From: Planctomycetota bacterium
GTDB lineage: Bacteria; Planctomycetota; Planctomycetia; Pirellulales; Pirellulaceae
DNA length: 51,881 nucleotides
Direction of reading: 5' to 3'
NCBI GenBank assembly: GCA_027622275.1
Contig: JAQBZB010000024.1
Span: 1 to 51,881 of the forward strand
The notes beneath the pieces are model-generated. The model searched no databases. It was not told the origin of the DNA and saw only the letters and a program-made list of their open reading frames with translations. Both the position numbers and the translations under genes were made by a program. Below, piece after piece: positions 1 through 9,433 of this stretch; position 1 is the first letter of the stretch, and every line of letters starts with the position of its first letter.

Positions 1-77
1 TGGACAGAGAGAACGGCCACGAAGCTAGGCTTGGAAGCCACGTTGCGGTCTCCAGGTAGGCCAAAGAAGTAAACAAC

Positions 78-104
78 TGGACCTGTCCCCGTTTCCTGTC
101 CCAG
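78..104. repeat. CCTGTCCC direct-repeat sequence at STAND gene break
   Basis: Two close copies of CCTGTCCC (83-90 and 96-102), followed toward position 25 by TTTACTTCTTTGGCC on the minus strand. This is where the STAND protein stops resembling its family, so the sequence is probably the edge of an inserted or recombined repeat. That it is a dispersed planctomycete repeat is from memory and was not searched. Confidence 0.4.
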
Positions 105-170
105 CACTCGCGGGCCGGTCGAACAAGCCGAGCAATTGCAGGATGGCGAGAGCCCTTTCGTCCGGTGAAA

Positions 171-235
171 AAGTAGCATGGGCTCGTAGCCCGTGTTCTA
201 CGTCCTGGGGCACGGGCTGCGAGCCCATGCTACTT
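171..235. repeat. Nested palindrome, family 1 copy A (inside a coding region)
   Basis: The left arm 171-195 and right arm 211-235 are reverse complements at 24 of 25 positions, with a 15-nt loop. Each arm contains its own short palindrome (GGGCTCGTAGCCC). The core GTAGCATGG..CCATGCTAC is shared with the copies at 14092-14163 and 40713-40784. It lies in frame within the STAND gene and adds about 22 codons. Confidence 0.85.
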
Positions 236-1717
236 TGGAATGACGTCACATACGCGTCCATGACGCGGAAGGCATGGCCGCCTTGTTCCTCGGCGTTGGC
301 TTCTTCCAGCTTGACGAGATCGCGCTTGCGGATGTCGCCGGCGTGGGCGTCGTGCAAGTAGCTGCCGAGCAGGTTCAACGTCAGCGCGTGGCCTTTCACA
401 TCCGCGACCAGCTTCTCGAACTCCTCTTGCGTCCCTTTCACGCCCAGCCGCTGGAGCAAGTCCACACCGGCTTCGACCGAAAGACTCTTCAGTTCGTGCT
501 CTGAAGCGGTGGCTTGCCAGTAGGCTCGCAAGTCGGGGATGGAATAGCGGGTGGTGACCACGCACAGGCTGTTGCTGTTGGCGGACAGCCCTTTGAGCAG
601 GGCCGCAATTCCCTGGTCCTTCAACTCGCCCGGCGTGGGCGAAGTGGGCGAGTATTGCAGCGGCTCGAGGCCGTCCAGGATCAGCAGCGCCCGCTGCTGG
701 CCAACCAGCTGCGCCAGCCGCCGGCCTTTGTCGAACGCCCCTTGCGCACTGTTGGCCAACTCCGCATCGCCGAAGAAGACGAGAGCTTCCTTCAAGAACA
801 AGTCGGATGACGCCGCCACTTGCTCGCGCGTCCCTTGGCTGTAGAACGACCATGCAAACACCGCGTCGCACCCCGGCCAATTTTCATGCGCCAACTCAGC
901 GGCCCACTTCGCCACCAGCGACGTCTTTCCTTCGCCACCGAGGGCGACGAAGGTGATGACGTGCGGGCGGGGCGTTTCGGCGCGGCGGACTTTGTTCCAT
1001 GCGACGGAGAGGACGGATTCGCGGCCGATCAGGTCTGCGGGGGCGTATCTGTCGATGCGCGAGATGTCGGCTTGGAAGTCGGCGGCTTGCACGGGTGGGA
1101 TTTCCGCGACCAGCTTGCACAGTTCGGCTTTGTCTTGGAAGAAGTAATACAGATGGTCGGACTTCTGAACGCCTTCGCGATGCGCGAGCTGAAACGCCGC
1201 GGCTTCGGCGTCCTCCGGCCGCTCTTCCGGCTTGGCGTCGTCGCGAACGTTGGCGTCCTTCGAGAGGAAGACATAGACGGGCTTCTGCATCTCCCGCGCG
1301 ATGTCAAACTCCAGCTGTGTGTAGGAACGTCGTGAAACATTTGCCGGCCGCTCGTTCCGCTCCGCACCATAGCGGAAGCCGACGATGTGGATCACGGCGT
1401 CGGCTTCGTGCAGCTTGTGGCGAAGCATTTCCTCGACCGTGCGGTGGTCCGGCGGAAAGCCCGGTTGGTTCTCCGCAAAACAGCCTTTCATCTCGACCTC
1501 GTTCTCCACCGCATCGCGGAAGGAACCGAATTCGGGCGAGACGCCGCTGAGGAAGATGGTTGGTCGGGATTTCATGGCGCTACCGTTATTCTGCCTTTTG
1601 GAGTCTGAGCCGTAAAGCACTACCGTTCACTTGATGCATTCCGAAAGCATACCCGTAGGGCGAGCGGGGATCTATTAGCCCCGAGGAAACTGTGCCTGCG
1701 CCTCGCGATTTCGACCG

Positions 1718-1746
1718 TTGACCGCGATGTTGGCGCGGCTTAGAGT
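1718..1746 (+). promoter_or_regulatory. Candidate sigma-70 promoter for hisF
   Basis: TTGACC at 1718-1723 (5 of 6 to the -35 consensus), a 17-nt spacer, then TAGAGT at 1741-1746 (4 of 6 to -10). It lies about 85 bp before the hisF start, in the gap between divergent genes. Sequence match only. Confidence 0.4.
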
Positions 1747-1832
1747 AGTATTCTGCTCCTAACCAGAAGCTGCCAAGTAAGTTCCGACTTCTTCCCGATC
1801 CGCAAGATGCGTTCGCCTACCTCTGATCGTTG

Positions 1833-2600
<768 letters not shown>

Positions 2601-2603
2601 CTG

Positions 2604-2621
2604 CCGCGGCTAGTGCCGCGG
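2604..2621. terminator. GC-rich hairpin between hisF and pilT
   Basis: A perfect 7-bp stem CCGCGGC / GCCGCGG with loop TAGT starts 4 nt after the hisF stop. No T-run follows, so it is not a classic intrinsic terminator. It may attenuate read-through or protect a 3' end. Confidence 0.35.
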
Positions 2622-2645
2622 GACACGTTGCAACGAGGTGAGGTT

Positions 2646-3836
2646 ATGGCACACGGCAAGACCACCGACGCTCCTGAGAAACCAGTATTGGCTCCCGATG
2701 AAGCCGATTTTGCGAAACGATTCAATCGGAAGAAGGAAGAGATTCCCGTCAACAAGCTGTTCCGCGCGCTCGTCAAGATCGAGGGGAGCGACCTGCACCT
2801 GAAAGTCGGCAAGCCGCCGTTGATCCGCGAACGGGGTGAATTGAAACCGCTCAACCGCGGTCCGATCGACGCGGAAGAGATGCTCAGCCTGTTGCTGCCG
2901 ATGATGACTGATCGGACCCGAAAAATCTTCGACGAGGAAGGGGGCGCTGACTTTTCGTACACGGTGGATGTCGATGGTTCCACGTGGCGGTTCCGCGTGA
3001 ACATGCTGCAACAGATGGGAAATATCGGATTAGTCGCGCGGCGCGTGAATCAGTTCATTCCCGACTTCAAGGGATTGTACTTGCCCGAGATCATGGAGTC
3101 GCTCTGTCACTTCGACATGGGGATGGTCTTGTTGGCGGGCGTGACGGGCTCGGGTAAATCGACGACGATCGCGTCGATGTTGAACCACACCAACCAGATT
3201 TATCGGAAGCACATTCTGACCTTGGAAGACCCGATCGAGTTTGTCTATACCGAAGACAAGGCGTTGATCAACCAACGCGAAGTTGGCATCGACGTGAAGG
3301 ATTTCAGTATCGCGATGAAGCATGCGGTGCGGCAGGACCCGGACATCATGCTGGTGGGCGAGATGCGTGACGAAGAGACGTTTATGACGGCGATCCATGC
3401 CGCCGAGACGGGTCACTTTGTCTACGGAACGATCCACGCCGCGACCTCCGCCACGACGATCGGCCGTATTCTCGACTTGTTCCCGGAAGAGATGCACGGG
3501 GCACTGCGCTCGGCGATTGCAAGTAATATGAAGGCGATCGTCGCGCAAAAGCTGCTGAAGTCCATCAAGCCGGGCGTCTCGCGAGTGCCGATGAACGAGA
3601 TCATGTTGTTTAATGCGACGGTGCGAAAGCTGATCCTTGCCGGGGACGACCACAAGCTGCCGGACGCGATCCGCATCGGGGCGGAAGAAGGCATGCAAGA
3701 CTTTACGATGGCGCTGAAGAAGCTGATCGATGCCGATCTGATCGATCGTCCCACCGCCTTCGCCGTCGCTCCGAATCTGGATGCATTGAAGATGGCGCTC
3801 AAAGGCATCGACGTTCGCGGACCGGGTATTCTGTAG
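2646..3836 (+). CDS. pilT: PilT-type twitching/retraction ATPase
   Basis: A 396-residue hexameric secretion-superfamily ATPase. The start is ATG 2646, preceded by GAGGTGAGG; the GTG at 2613 has no ribosome site and lies in the hairpin region. An N-terminal PAS-like domain (about 35-135) is followed by Walker A GVTGSGKST (165-173), Walker B DPDIMLVGEMRDEET (231-245) and the His box HAAETGH (251-257), all intact. PilT powers depolymerisation of type IV pili at the inner membrane. It differs from textbook PilT by an N-terminal extension of about 30 residues. The next gene is a related but catalytically degenerate homologue, so the two may form a mixed or regulatory pair. A T2SS/T4P ATPase of different specificity is the main alternative. 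Confidence 0.88.
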   Translation: MAHGKTTDAPEKPVLAPDEADFAKRFNRKKEEIPVNKLFRALVKIEGSDLHLKVGKPPLIRERGELKPLNRGPIDAEEMLSLLLPMMTDRTRKIFDEEGGADFSYTVDVDGSTWRFRVNMLQQMGNIGLVARRVNQFIPDFKGLYLPEIMESLCHFDMGMVLLAGVTGSGKSTTIASMLNHTNQIYRKHILTLEDPIEFVYTEDKALINQREVGIDVKDFSIAMKHAVRQDPDIMLVGEMRDEETFMTAIHAAETGHFVYGTIHAATSATTIGRILDLFPEEMHGALRSAIASNMKAIVAQKLLKSIKPGVSRVPMNEIMLFNATVRKLILAGDDHKLPDAIRIGAEEGMQDFTMALKKLIDADLIDRPTAFAVAPNLDALKMALKGIDVRGPGIL

Positions 3837-3888
3837 CTGACCGTATTCTCTGAATTCTCTGATTTCTATCGAAGACTGAAATTTACAC

Positions 3889-5226
3889 ATGGCCAAAAAA
3901 CAGGAAGAAGAACCTGTCGAAGTACGGCTTCCGCCGGTCACGCTCATCCCGATGGGTTCGCCGGACAAGCAACAAGACCAGGCCAATCTGCTGGCGGCGA
4001 AACAGTCGCCGGCATTCCCCATCGCCAACGGCTTGCTGGCACACTGTCTGAGTCGTCGTGGCGAGCGGCTGATGCTGGACTATGCCGCGCAAGGCGTCGC
4101 CGTCCGCTTCGAGATCGACGGCGTCTGGATGAATGGCGACCCGATGGACCGGCAGAGCGGCGACGCTGCCTTGGCGGTTTACAAAAAAATCACCAACCTG
4201 AACGTCCAGGATCGTCGCTCGCGGCAAGACGGAAAGTTCGGCGCTGAGTTCGGTGGTGGGAAGTACATCGCCGACTTCACCAGCCAAGGCGTGAAGACTG
4301 GCGAACGCGTGGTCATCACGTTCAGGCCGAAGAAGCCGAAATTCCACAAGATCGAAGAGCTTGGGATGCGGGACAAGATGCGTCAGCGGTTCAAAGAACA
4401 GATTGATGCGGACACCGGGTTCATCGTTATCTCAGCGCCGGCCGGGGGTGGTTTGAGTACCACCTGGAATATGGCACTGGAGACCGCCGATCGTTTCATG
4501 CGCGACTTTGTTGCCACGGAAGATAAAGACCACAAAGAAGACGAAGTGATCAACGTCAATCCACAGTATTACAATCGAGCGGCGGGTGAATCTCCGGCTG
4601 ATGTACTTCCCAAGATGATTCTGAAGGAACCAGACGTGCTGGTTGTTCCGGAGCTGACCAATGCCGAGACGGTTCAAATGCTGTGTGAGCAGGTGAACAA
4701 GTTCAACAAGCTGGCGATTACGAAAGTCAACGCCAAGGAAGCCGCCGAAGCGTTGCTCAAGATCTTTGCGTATAAGGGGCCAGCGGCCGAGCTTGCCAAG
4801 GCAGTCACGGCCGTCCTCAATGTGCGGCTAATTCGCCGATTGTGCGACCAGTGTAAACAACCTTTCCAGCCGCCTCCGCAACTGCTTCAGAAGCTGGGAA
4901 TTCCGGCGGGCCGGGTGCAAGTTCTATATCAAGAATACAAGCCGCCGCCGCCGGAGCAGCTAATCGATGAGAAGGGCAATCCGATCATAATTCCGGTCTG
5001 TCAGAAGTGCGGTGGGGTCAAGTATGTTGGACGGATCGGCTTGTTCGAGTTGCTGGTGATCGACGATCAAATTCGAGCTGCGCTGACGAACCAGCCGAAC
5101 CTCGAGACGATTAAACGCGTAGCAAAGGCTTCTGGTCACCGCACGATCCAGGAGGAGGGAATTCTCCAAGTGGCTCAGGGTGTGACTTCGATTAACGAAT
5201 TGCAACGAGTGTTGAAGCAGCAGTAG
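3889..5226 (+). CDS. PilB/GspE-like pseudo-ATPase with zinc tetracysteine
   Basis: A 445-residue protein with the overall plan of PilB/GspE. It has an N2-like domain (about 45-150), a P-loop core, a C-terminal zinc motif (CDQC near 319-322, CQKCGG in the 360s), and the ending GxTSINELQRVL typical of GspE. The catalytic motifs are broken. Walker A reads APAGGGLST (183-191) with Leu in place of the essential Lys. The Walker B region reads EPDVLVVPELTNAET, where PilT next door has the intact GE and RD residues. The frame is long and uninterrupted, so this is a conserved pseudoenzyme and not recent decay. It lies 52 bp downstream of pilT and is probably co-transcribed. I infer a structural or regulatory partner role. 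Confidence 0.8.
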   Translation: MAKKQEEEPVEVRLPPVTLIPMGSPDKQQDQANLLAAKQSPAFPIANGLLAHCLSRRGERLMLDYAAQGVAVRFEIDGVWMNGDPMDRQSGDAALAVYKKITNLNVQDRRSRQDGKFGAEFGGGKYIADFTSQGVKTGERVVITFRPKKPKFHKIEELGMRDKMRQRFKEQIDADTGFIVISAPAGGGLSTTWNMALETADRFMRDFVATEDKDHKEDEVINVNPQYYNRAAGESPADVLPKMILKEPDVLVVPELTNAETVQMLCEQVNKFNKLAITKVNAKEAAEALLKIFAYKGPAAELAKAVTAVLNVRLIRRLCDQCKQPFQPPPQLLQKLGIPAGRVQVLYQEYKPPPPEQLIDEKGNPIIIPVCQKCGGVKYVGRIGLFELLVIDDQIRAALTNQPNLETIKRVAKASGHRTIQEEGILQVAQGVTSINELQRVLKQQ

Positions 5227-5243
5227 CGGAGAGCAGCAAGGAC

Positions 5244-6023
5244 ATGTCCAGTTCGCATCAGGTGGAAACGCATTTTAGTGGAATTGCCGAGACGCCCGAG
5301 TTGGAGGACTATCGTCCGCTCAGCCCCTTGGTGATCGGGGCATGTATCGCGTCATTGGCTTCCTTTCTGGCGATTGTCCATCCACTTTTGTGGGTCGTCC
5401 CCGTTGTCGCGATCGTGGTTTCTGTCACCGCGATCGTGCGAGTTTCGGCCGCACAAAGCCGTTACAGCGGAGGTCGCGTGGCTGTTATCGCGTTGTGTAT
5501 TGCGGTACTGAGCGGGGCTTATGCTCCGGCTAGGACGATCTCACGCGAGCGTGCCCTCTATGCCCGAGCCCAGGAGAAAAATGAGCAATGGTTGTCGCTC
5601 GTTCAGCTAGGACGCGTGCAAGAGGCTCATCAGTTCATGAAGAACGCGTATGATCGGTTTCAAGGACCTGGATCACTTGCCAGACATTATGAAGACGTTC
5701 CACGGATGGCGACGCGTCTATCCAGAGAGATGGAGATGGAGGGAATGCGTGGGGAATTGGGCTCAGCTGCGCAATTGAAGGAGTTCGTCCAACAGCCAGT
5801 TCCCGCGGCACTCTTGAGACTAGGCGAGCATGCTCGGATCGAGCATCTTCAAGATGTTACGATCCTTCGCTCCCGTGATGGAATGAAGATTACTCAGCGC
5901 TTTCGGGTCAGTGGGTTCCACGACGGCCAGCCCGAAAGTCTTGAGTTCCTGATCCGTGCGACGAGACAGGAACTGAGTGAGAACGCCACATGGAGCGTTG
6001 GCGAGTTCCAATTGGTCGAGTGA
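5244..6023 (+). CDS. Small membrane protein, DUF4190-like, unknown function
   Basis: 259 residues. About 30 N-terminal residues precede two or three closely spaced hydrophobic segments (roughly 30-50, 53-70 and 78-92), the plan of DUF4190-type proteins. A soluble alpha/beta C-terminal part (about 105-259) follows. It starts 17 bp after the PilB-like gene with a GGAGAGCAGCAAGG ribosome site, so it probably belongs to the same transcript as pilT. No catalytic motif is seen. A role in membrane assembly of the neighbouring pilus or secretion machinery is a guess from position only. Confidence 0.6.
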   Translation: MSSSHQVETHFSGIAETPELEDYRPLSPLVIGACIASLASFLAIVHPLLWVVPVVAIVVSVTAIVRVSAAQSRYSGGRVAVIALCIAVLSGAYAPARTISRERALYARAQEKNEQWLSLVQLGRVQEAHQFMKNAYDRFQGPGSLARHYEDVPRMATRLSREMEMEGMRGELGSAAQLKEFVQQPVPAALLRLGEHARIEHLQDVTILRSRDGMKITQRFRVSGFHDGQPESLEFLIRATRQELSENATWSVGEFQLVE

Positions 6024-6062
6024 TGACGGCCAGACAACACATTTTTGTTGTAGAGGTTCGGC

Positions 6063-7421
6063 GTGAAGGCAACGGATTTGGAGCCTGGCTTACGGACGGT
6101 CGTTCAAATGGCGGAGTACTTCCGCGAGTTGAAGTCGCGGGCCGCGGGGATCGCCGAGCGGATTACGCCGCAAGAACGCGGCTACTTCACGACGCTCGAA
6201 GACGATGACACTCGCGCCGTGCTGGTCTCGTATTGGCACGCCAGAAACGCACTCTTAGACCTCATCACCTCGTTTCAAGATGACCGCGATTTGGACGACG
6301 CGTCCCGTCGCGAGGCGTTCCTGATCGCATTCGCCGCCGCGCTCTTGCTCGTCGACGCGGCGAGATTCCTCCGCGAAGTTGCGGACCAACGACCGATTGT
6401 GCGGAGTAAGTTTAACGAGCCTGCTCCGCAATTCGGCGTCCCCGGCGGTGTCTACGATGCGGTTCAGAAGTCGTTGGTGAGCGCACGCCACGGCTGGCAT
6501 CTGTATCATGCGATTCACTACTTCAATGAACACGAAGCCGAATTGCGGGGGATCGGACGCGACACCGCTGACGCGCCGCTGCTGGCCTGCATTGATGAGC
6601 TGCGGCACCGCTTGGACGTGTCGATCACGCAATTCGCCGACGCCAAGCTGCGGACTCGCGCCGACCAAGTCTTGCGGCAGGTCGGTCGCACGGTCATCGG
6701 TCGGGCTCTGTACGGCATTCAGAAACTCGCCGGCAGTCTGGCTGCCGACAAGTACCTTCGATACGGGCATCGTCCTGGGTTGCCAACCGATGTCGCAGGA
6801 CAGATTCGCAAGCTTCTTTTACCAGGGGATGTGTTGGTCGTTCGTAAGGAATACGCGCTCACGAACTATTTCCTGCCGGGATATTGGCCGCACGCCGCAC
6901 TCTATCTTGGCGACACCGAATCGCTTGCCGACATGGGCCTTCACGAGCAGGAGCATGTCAAACCTCGGTGGGCAAAGTTGCTTGAAGCCGATTCGACTTC
7001 CGAGGGGCATGTGCTCGAATCGATGCGCGACGGTGTCAACTTGCGGACCCTGAGTTCGCCCTTCGCATCCGACTCGATTGTCGTTCTGCGGCCATCGGTC
7101 AGCCGCGAAGATCTCGGCACGGCACTGGCCCGCGGCCTGGCACACGAAGGCAAGCCGTACGATTTCGACTTTGATTTCCGCCGCGCCGACCGCTTGGTCT
7201 GCACGGAGGTTGTCTATCGATCCTTCGACGGTGTCGGCTCGATCAACATCCCGCTCGTCCAACGTGCGGGCCGCCCGACACTCTCCGGAAGCGACCTCAT
7301 TCAAATGGGAATCAACGAGACGAATTTCACGCCCGTCGCGGTGTTCGCTCCGCTGCTTGCGCCCGGTGTTGTTGTTGGCTCTCAAGCTCGCAGCGTTCTC
7401 ATTGCCGGCGAGAGGTCTTAG
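6063..7421 (+). CDS. YiiX/YebB-like permuted papain-fold hydrolase
   Basis: 452 residues from a GTG preceded by AGAGG. The N-terminal 230 residues are helical and unassigned. The C-terminal part matches the circularly permuted NlpC/P60 (YiiX/YebB) group: GDVLVVR, then the catalytic His in WPHAALYLGD (His277), then the catalytic Cys in LVCTEVVY (Cys380), with the permuted order His before Cys. Family members act as amidases or acyl-transfer enzymes on lipid or peptide bonds. No signal peptide is seen. The substrate is unknown. It follows the DUF4190-like gene by 39 bp and is probably in the same operon. Confidence 0.72.
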   Translation: MKATDLEPGLRTVVQMAEYFRELKSRAAGIAERITPQERGYFTTLEDDDTRAVLVSYWHARNALLDLITSFQDDRDLDDASRREAFLIAFAAALLLVDAARFLREVADQRPIVRSKFNEPAPQFGVPGGVYDAVQKSLVSARHGWHLYHAIHYFNEHEAELRGIGRDTADAPLLACIDELRHRLDVSITQFADAKLRTRADQVLRQVGRTVIGRALYGIQKLAGSLAADKYLRYGHRPGLPTDVAGQIRKLLLPGDVLVVRKEYALTNYFLPGYWPHAALYLGDTESLADMGLHEQEHVKPRWAKLLEADSTSEGHVLESMRDGVNLRTLSSPFASDSIVVLRPSVSREDLGTALARGLAHEGKPYDFDFDFRRADRLVCTEVVYRSFDGVGSINIPLVQRAGRPTLSGSDLIQMGINETNFTPVAVFAPLLAPGVVVGSQARSVLIAGERS

Positions 7422-7609
7422 TTTGCATAAAAGTCTGTGGCCACGCGAACCGGACTACCTCAAATCGGCGGCGGCGTAGTATTATAAGAGCCTTGCTGCC
7501 GCCCACCCCTCCGCGCCAGCCACCGCACCGGTCGCGTGATCGGCCAGCGAGAACACACCACCGGCGGTATCTCTGGGGACCGTGACTAGCACCGAAGTGA
7601 CGATAATCG

Positions 7610-9433
7610 ATGGCGATCCCTAAAGTCCCGCAAGAGAACATTCGCAACTTTTGTATCGTCGCCCATATCGACCATGGCAAGAGTACGCTGGCCGACCGTT
7701 TGCTGGAGCAGACCGGCACGGTCAGCCTTCGCGAGATGAAGCAACAATTGCTCGACGACATGGACTTGGAGCGTGAGCGAGGCATCACGATCAAGGCTCG
7801 CGCGGTCGTTCTGTACTACAAACGCGGCGGCGAGACTTACGAGTTGAACTTGATTGATACGCCTGGACACGTCGACTTTCACTACGAAGTATCGCGATCG
7901 CTCACTTGTTGCGAGGGAGCGCTGTTGCTTGTGGATGCCTTCCAAGGGGTCGAGGCCCAGACCGTCGCGAACGGCTTCGCGGCGATGGAGCACGGCTTGG
8001 CGATCGTTCCCGTCATCAACAAAATCGATCTTTCGCATGCCCGACCGGACGAAGTCGCGGAGGAGATGGAGCACTCGCTGGCCATCGACCAAGACAAGAT
8101 TATTCGTGTTAGCGCAAAGTCGGGTCTTGGTGTCGGCGAGTTGCTGAACGCGATCGTCGACCAGGTTCCGCCGCCGGCGGGCGACGCATCGAAGCCGCTT
8201 CAGGCGATGGTCTTCGACTCGCACTACGACGATTATCGCGGAGCGATCACCTATGTTCGAATTATGAACGGTACCGTCCGCAGGGGACAGAAGATTCGTT
8301 TCCTGAGGGGCGAAACGACTCACGAAGTGGTCGAGTTGGGCCAGTTCGCACCTCAGCAGCGACCTTGCGACGAACTGCGAGCGGGACAAGTCGGCTACCT
8401 CGTCTGCAATATCAAGTCGATCGAAGACGTTCACATCGGCGATACGGTTAGTGTCCCGGGCGACAAGGCCGCGCCGCCGCTGCCGGGATACAAGCCGCCT
8501 CAGCGGATGGTGTATTGCGGTTTGTATCCATCGGATGGCCAGGACTTTTCCGAGTTGCGGGATGCTTTGACCAAGCTCGCGATCAATGACCCGAGCTTCG
8601 ATTTCGAGGCCGAAACGAGCGAGGCTCTGGGCTTCGGGTTTCGCTGCGGCTTCCTGGGACTGCTGCACATGGAGATCATCCAACAGCGTCTGGAACAGGA
8701 GTCGGACGTCGATCTTGTCCAAACAGCTCCGAATGTGACGTACGAGATCTTCACCAAGCGTGGCGAGACGCTACTTATCCATCGTCCGCAGGAAGTCCCC
8801 GACGCCGGCGAGATTGAAGAGTTTCGTCAACCCGTTGTGCGCGTCAGCCTGATCCAGCCGACCGAGTACATTGGTGCGGTGATGAAGCTCTGCCAAGACC
8901 GCCGCGGCGTACAAACCGGACAGGAATACCTCTCTCCGACCAGGACGATGTTGACCTACGAGTTGCCGCTTGCCGAAGTGATTTACGACTTGCATGACAA
9001 GCTCAAAAGCGCGACTCGCGGTTACGGCACGATGAACTACGAGATGATCGGGTACTTCCCTGCCGACCTTGCGCGGCTCGATATTCTCGTCAACGGAAAA
9101 CGTGTCGACGCGCTCAGCTTCATCTGCGACAAGGGTGACGCAGACCGGCGGGGCCGCCATGTCGTTAAGAAATTGAAGAGCGAAATCGATCGCCACATGT
9201 TCGAGATCGCCGTGCAGGCAGCGATTGGGACGCGTGTGATCGCTAGAGAAACAGTTTCTGCCATGCGGAAGAATGTGACGGCGAAGTGTTACGGCGGCGA
9301 CATCACTCGAAAACGAAAGCTGTGGGCGAAACAGAAGGAAGGCAAGAAGCGAATGAAGTCGATCGGCAGTGTCGACATTCCTCAAAAGGCTTTCATGGCA
9401 GTGCTGGACACGGGCGAAGGAAACAAAAAGTGA
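7610..9433 (+). CDS. lepA: Elongation factor 4 (LepA)
   Basis: 607 residues, full length for LepA, a ribosome-bound translational GTPase that back-translocates stalled ribosomes or aids initiation. All G motifs are present: AHIDHGKST (G1), the RGITIK segment (G2), DTPGHVDF (G3), NKID (G4) and SAKSG (G5). EF-G-like domains and the LepA-specific C-terminal domain ending KRMKSIGSVDIPQKAF follow. It is translationally coupled to the next signal peptidase gene, whose GTG start overlaps the TGA stop, mirroring the lepA-lepB arrangement of enterobacteria. The 188-bp leader has a -10-like TATTATAAG near 7480 but no clear -35. Confidence 0.97.
   Translation: MAIPKVPQENIRNFCIVAHIDHGKSTLADRLLEQTGTVSLREMKQQLLDDMDLERERGITIKARAVVLYYKRGGETYELNLIDTPGHVDFHYEVSRSLTCCEGALLLVDAFQGVEAQTVANGFAAMEHGLAIVPVINKIDLSHARPDEVAEEMEHSLAIDQDKIIRVSAKSGLGVGELLNAIVDQVPPPAGDASKPLQAMVFDSHYDDYRGAITYVRIMNGTVRRGQKIRFLRGETTHEVVELGQFAPQQRPCDELRAGQVGYLVCNIKSIEDVHIGDTVSVPGDKAAPPLPGYKPPQRMVYCGLYPSDGQDFSELRDALTKLAINDPSFDFEAETSEALGFGFRCGFLGLLHMEIIQQRLEQESDVDLVQTAPNVTYEIFTKRGETLLIHRPQEVPDAGEIEEFRQPVVRVSLIQPTEYIGAVMKLCQDRRGVQTGQEYLSPTRTMLTYELPLAEVIYDLHDKLKSATRGYGTMNYEMIGYFPADLARLDILVNGKRVDALSFICDKGDADRRGRHVVKKLKSEIDRHMFEIAVQAAIGTRVIARETVSAMRKNVTAKCYGGDITRKRKLWAKQKEGKKRMKSIGSVDIPQKAFMAVLDTGEGNKK

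Larger units (their letters stand above)
25..1575 (-). pseudogene. DUF4062 / STAND-type NTPase, C-terminus disrupted
   Basis: Start chosen at the ATG at 1575, because the N-terminal motif PTIFLSGVSPEF of DUF4062 (a TIR/SLOG-like fold) begins right after it; an upstream GTG at 1620 is also open. Residues 1-165 are the DUF4062-like part. A P-loop NTPase follows, with Walker A near residues 211-219 (ALGGEGKTS) and a Walker B-like RALLILDGLEPL near 310. Such STAND proteins normally continue into helical/TPR repeats after the LLGLFDRPA motif. Here the sequence leaves the family right after it and stops 27 codons later, inside a CCTGTCCC repeat sequence. A palindromic repeat (171-235) is also embedded in frame. 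The family is linked to sensing and often to defence. I read this as a truncated gene that may still be translated. The exact function is unknown. Confidence 0.7.

Noticed and set aside
7586-8722. 378-residue minus-strand open frame opposite lepA
   Set aside because: It is a mirror of the GC-rich lepA codons; no family motif, and lepA fully explains the region.
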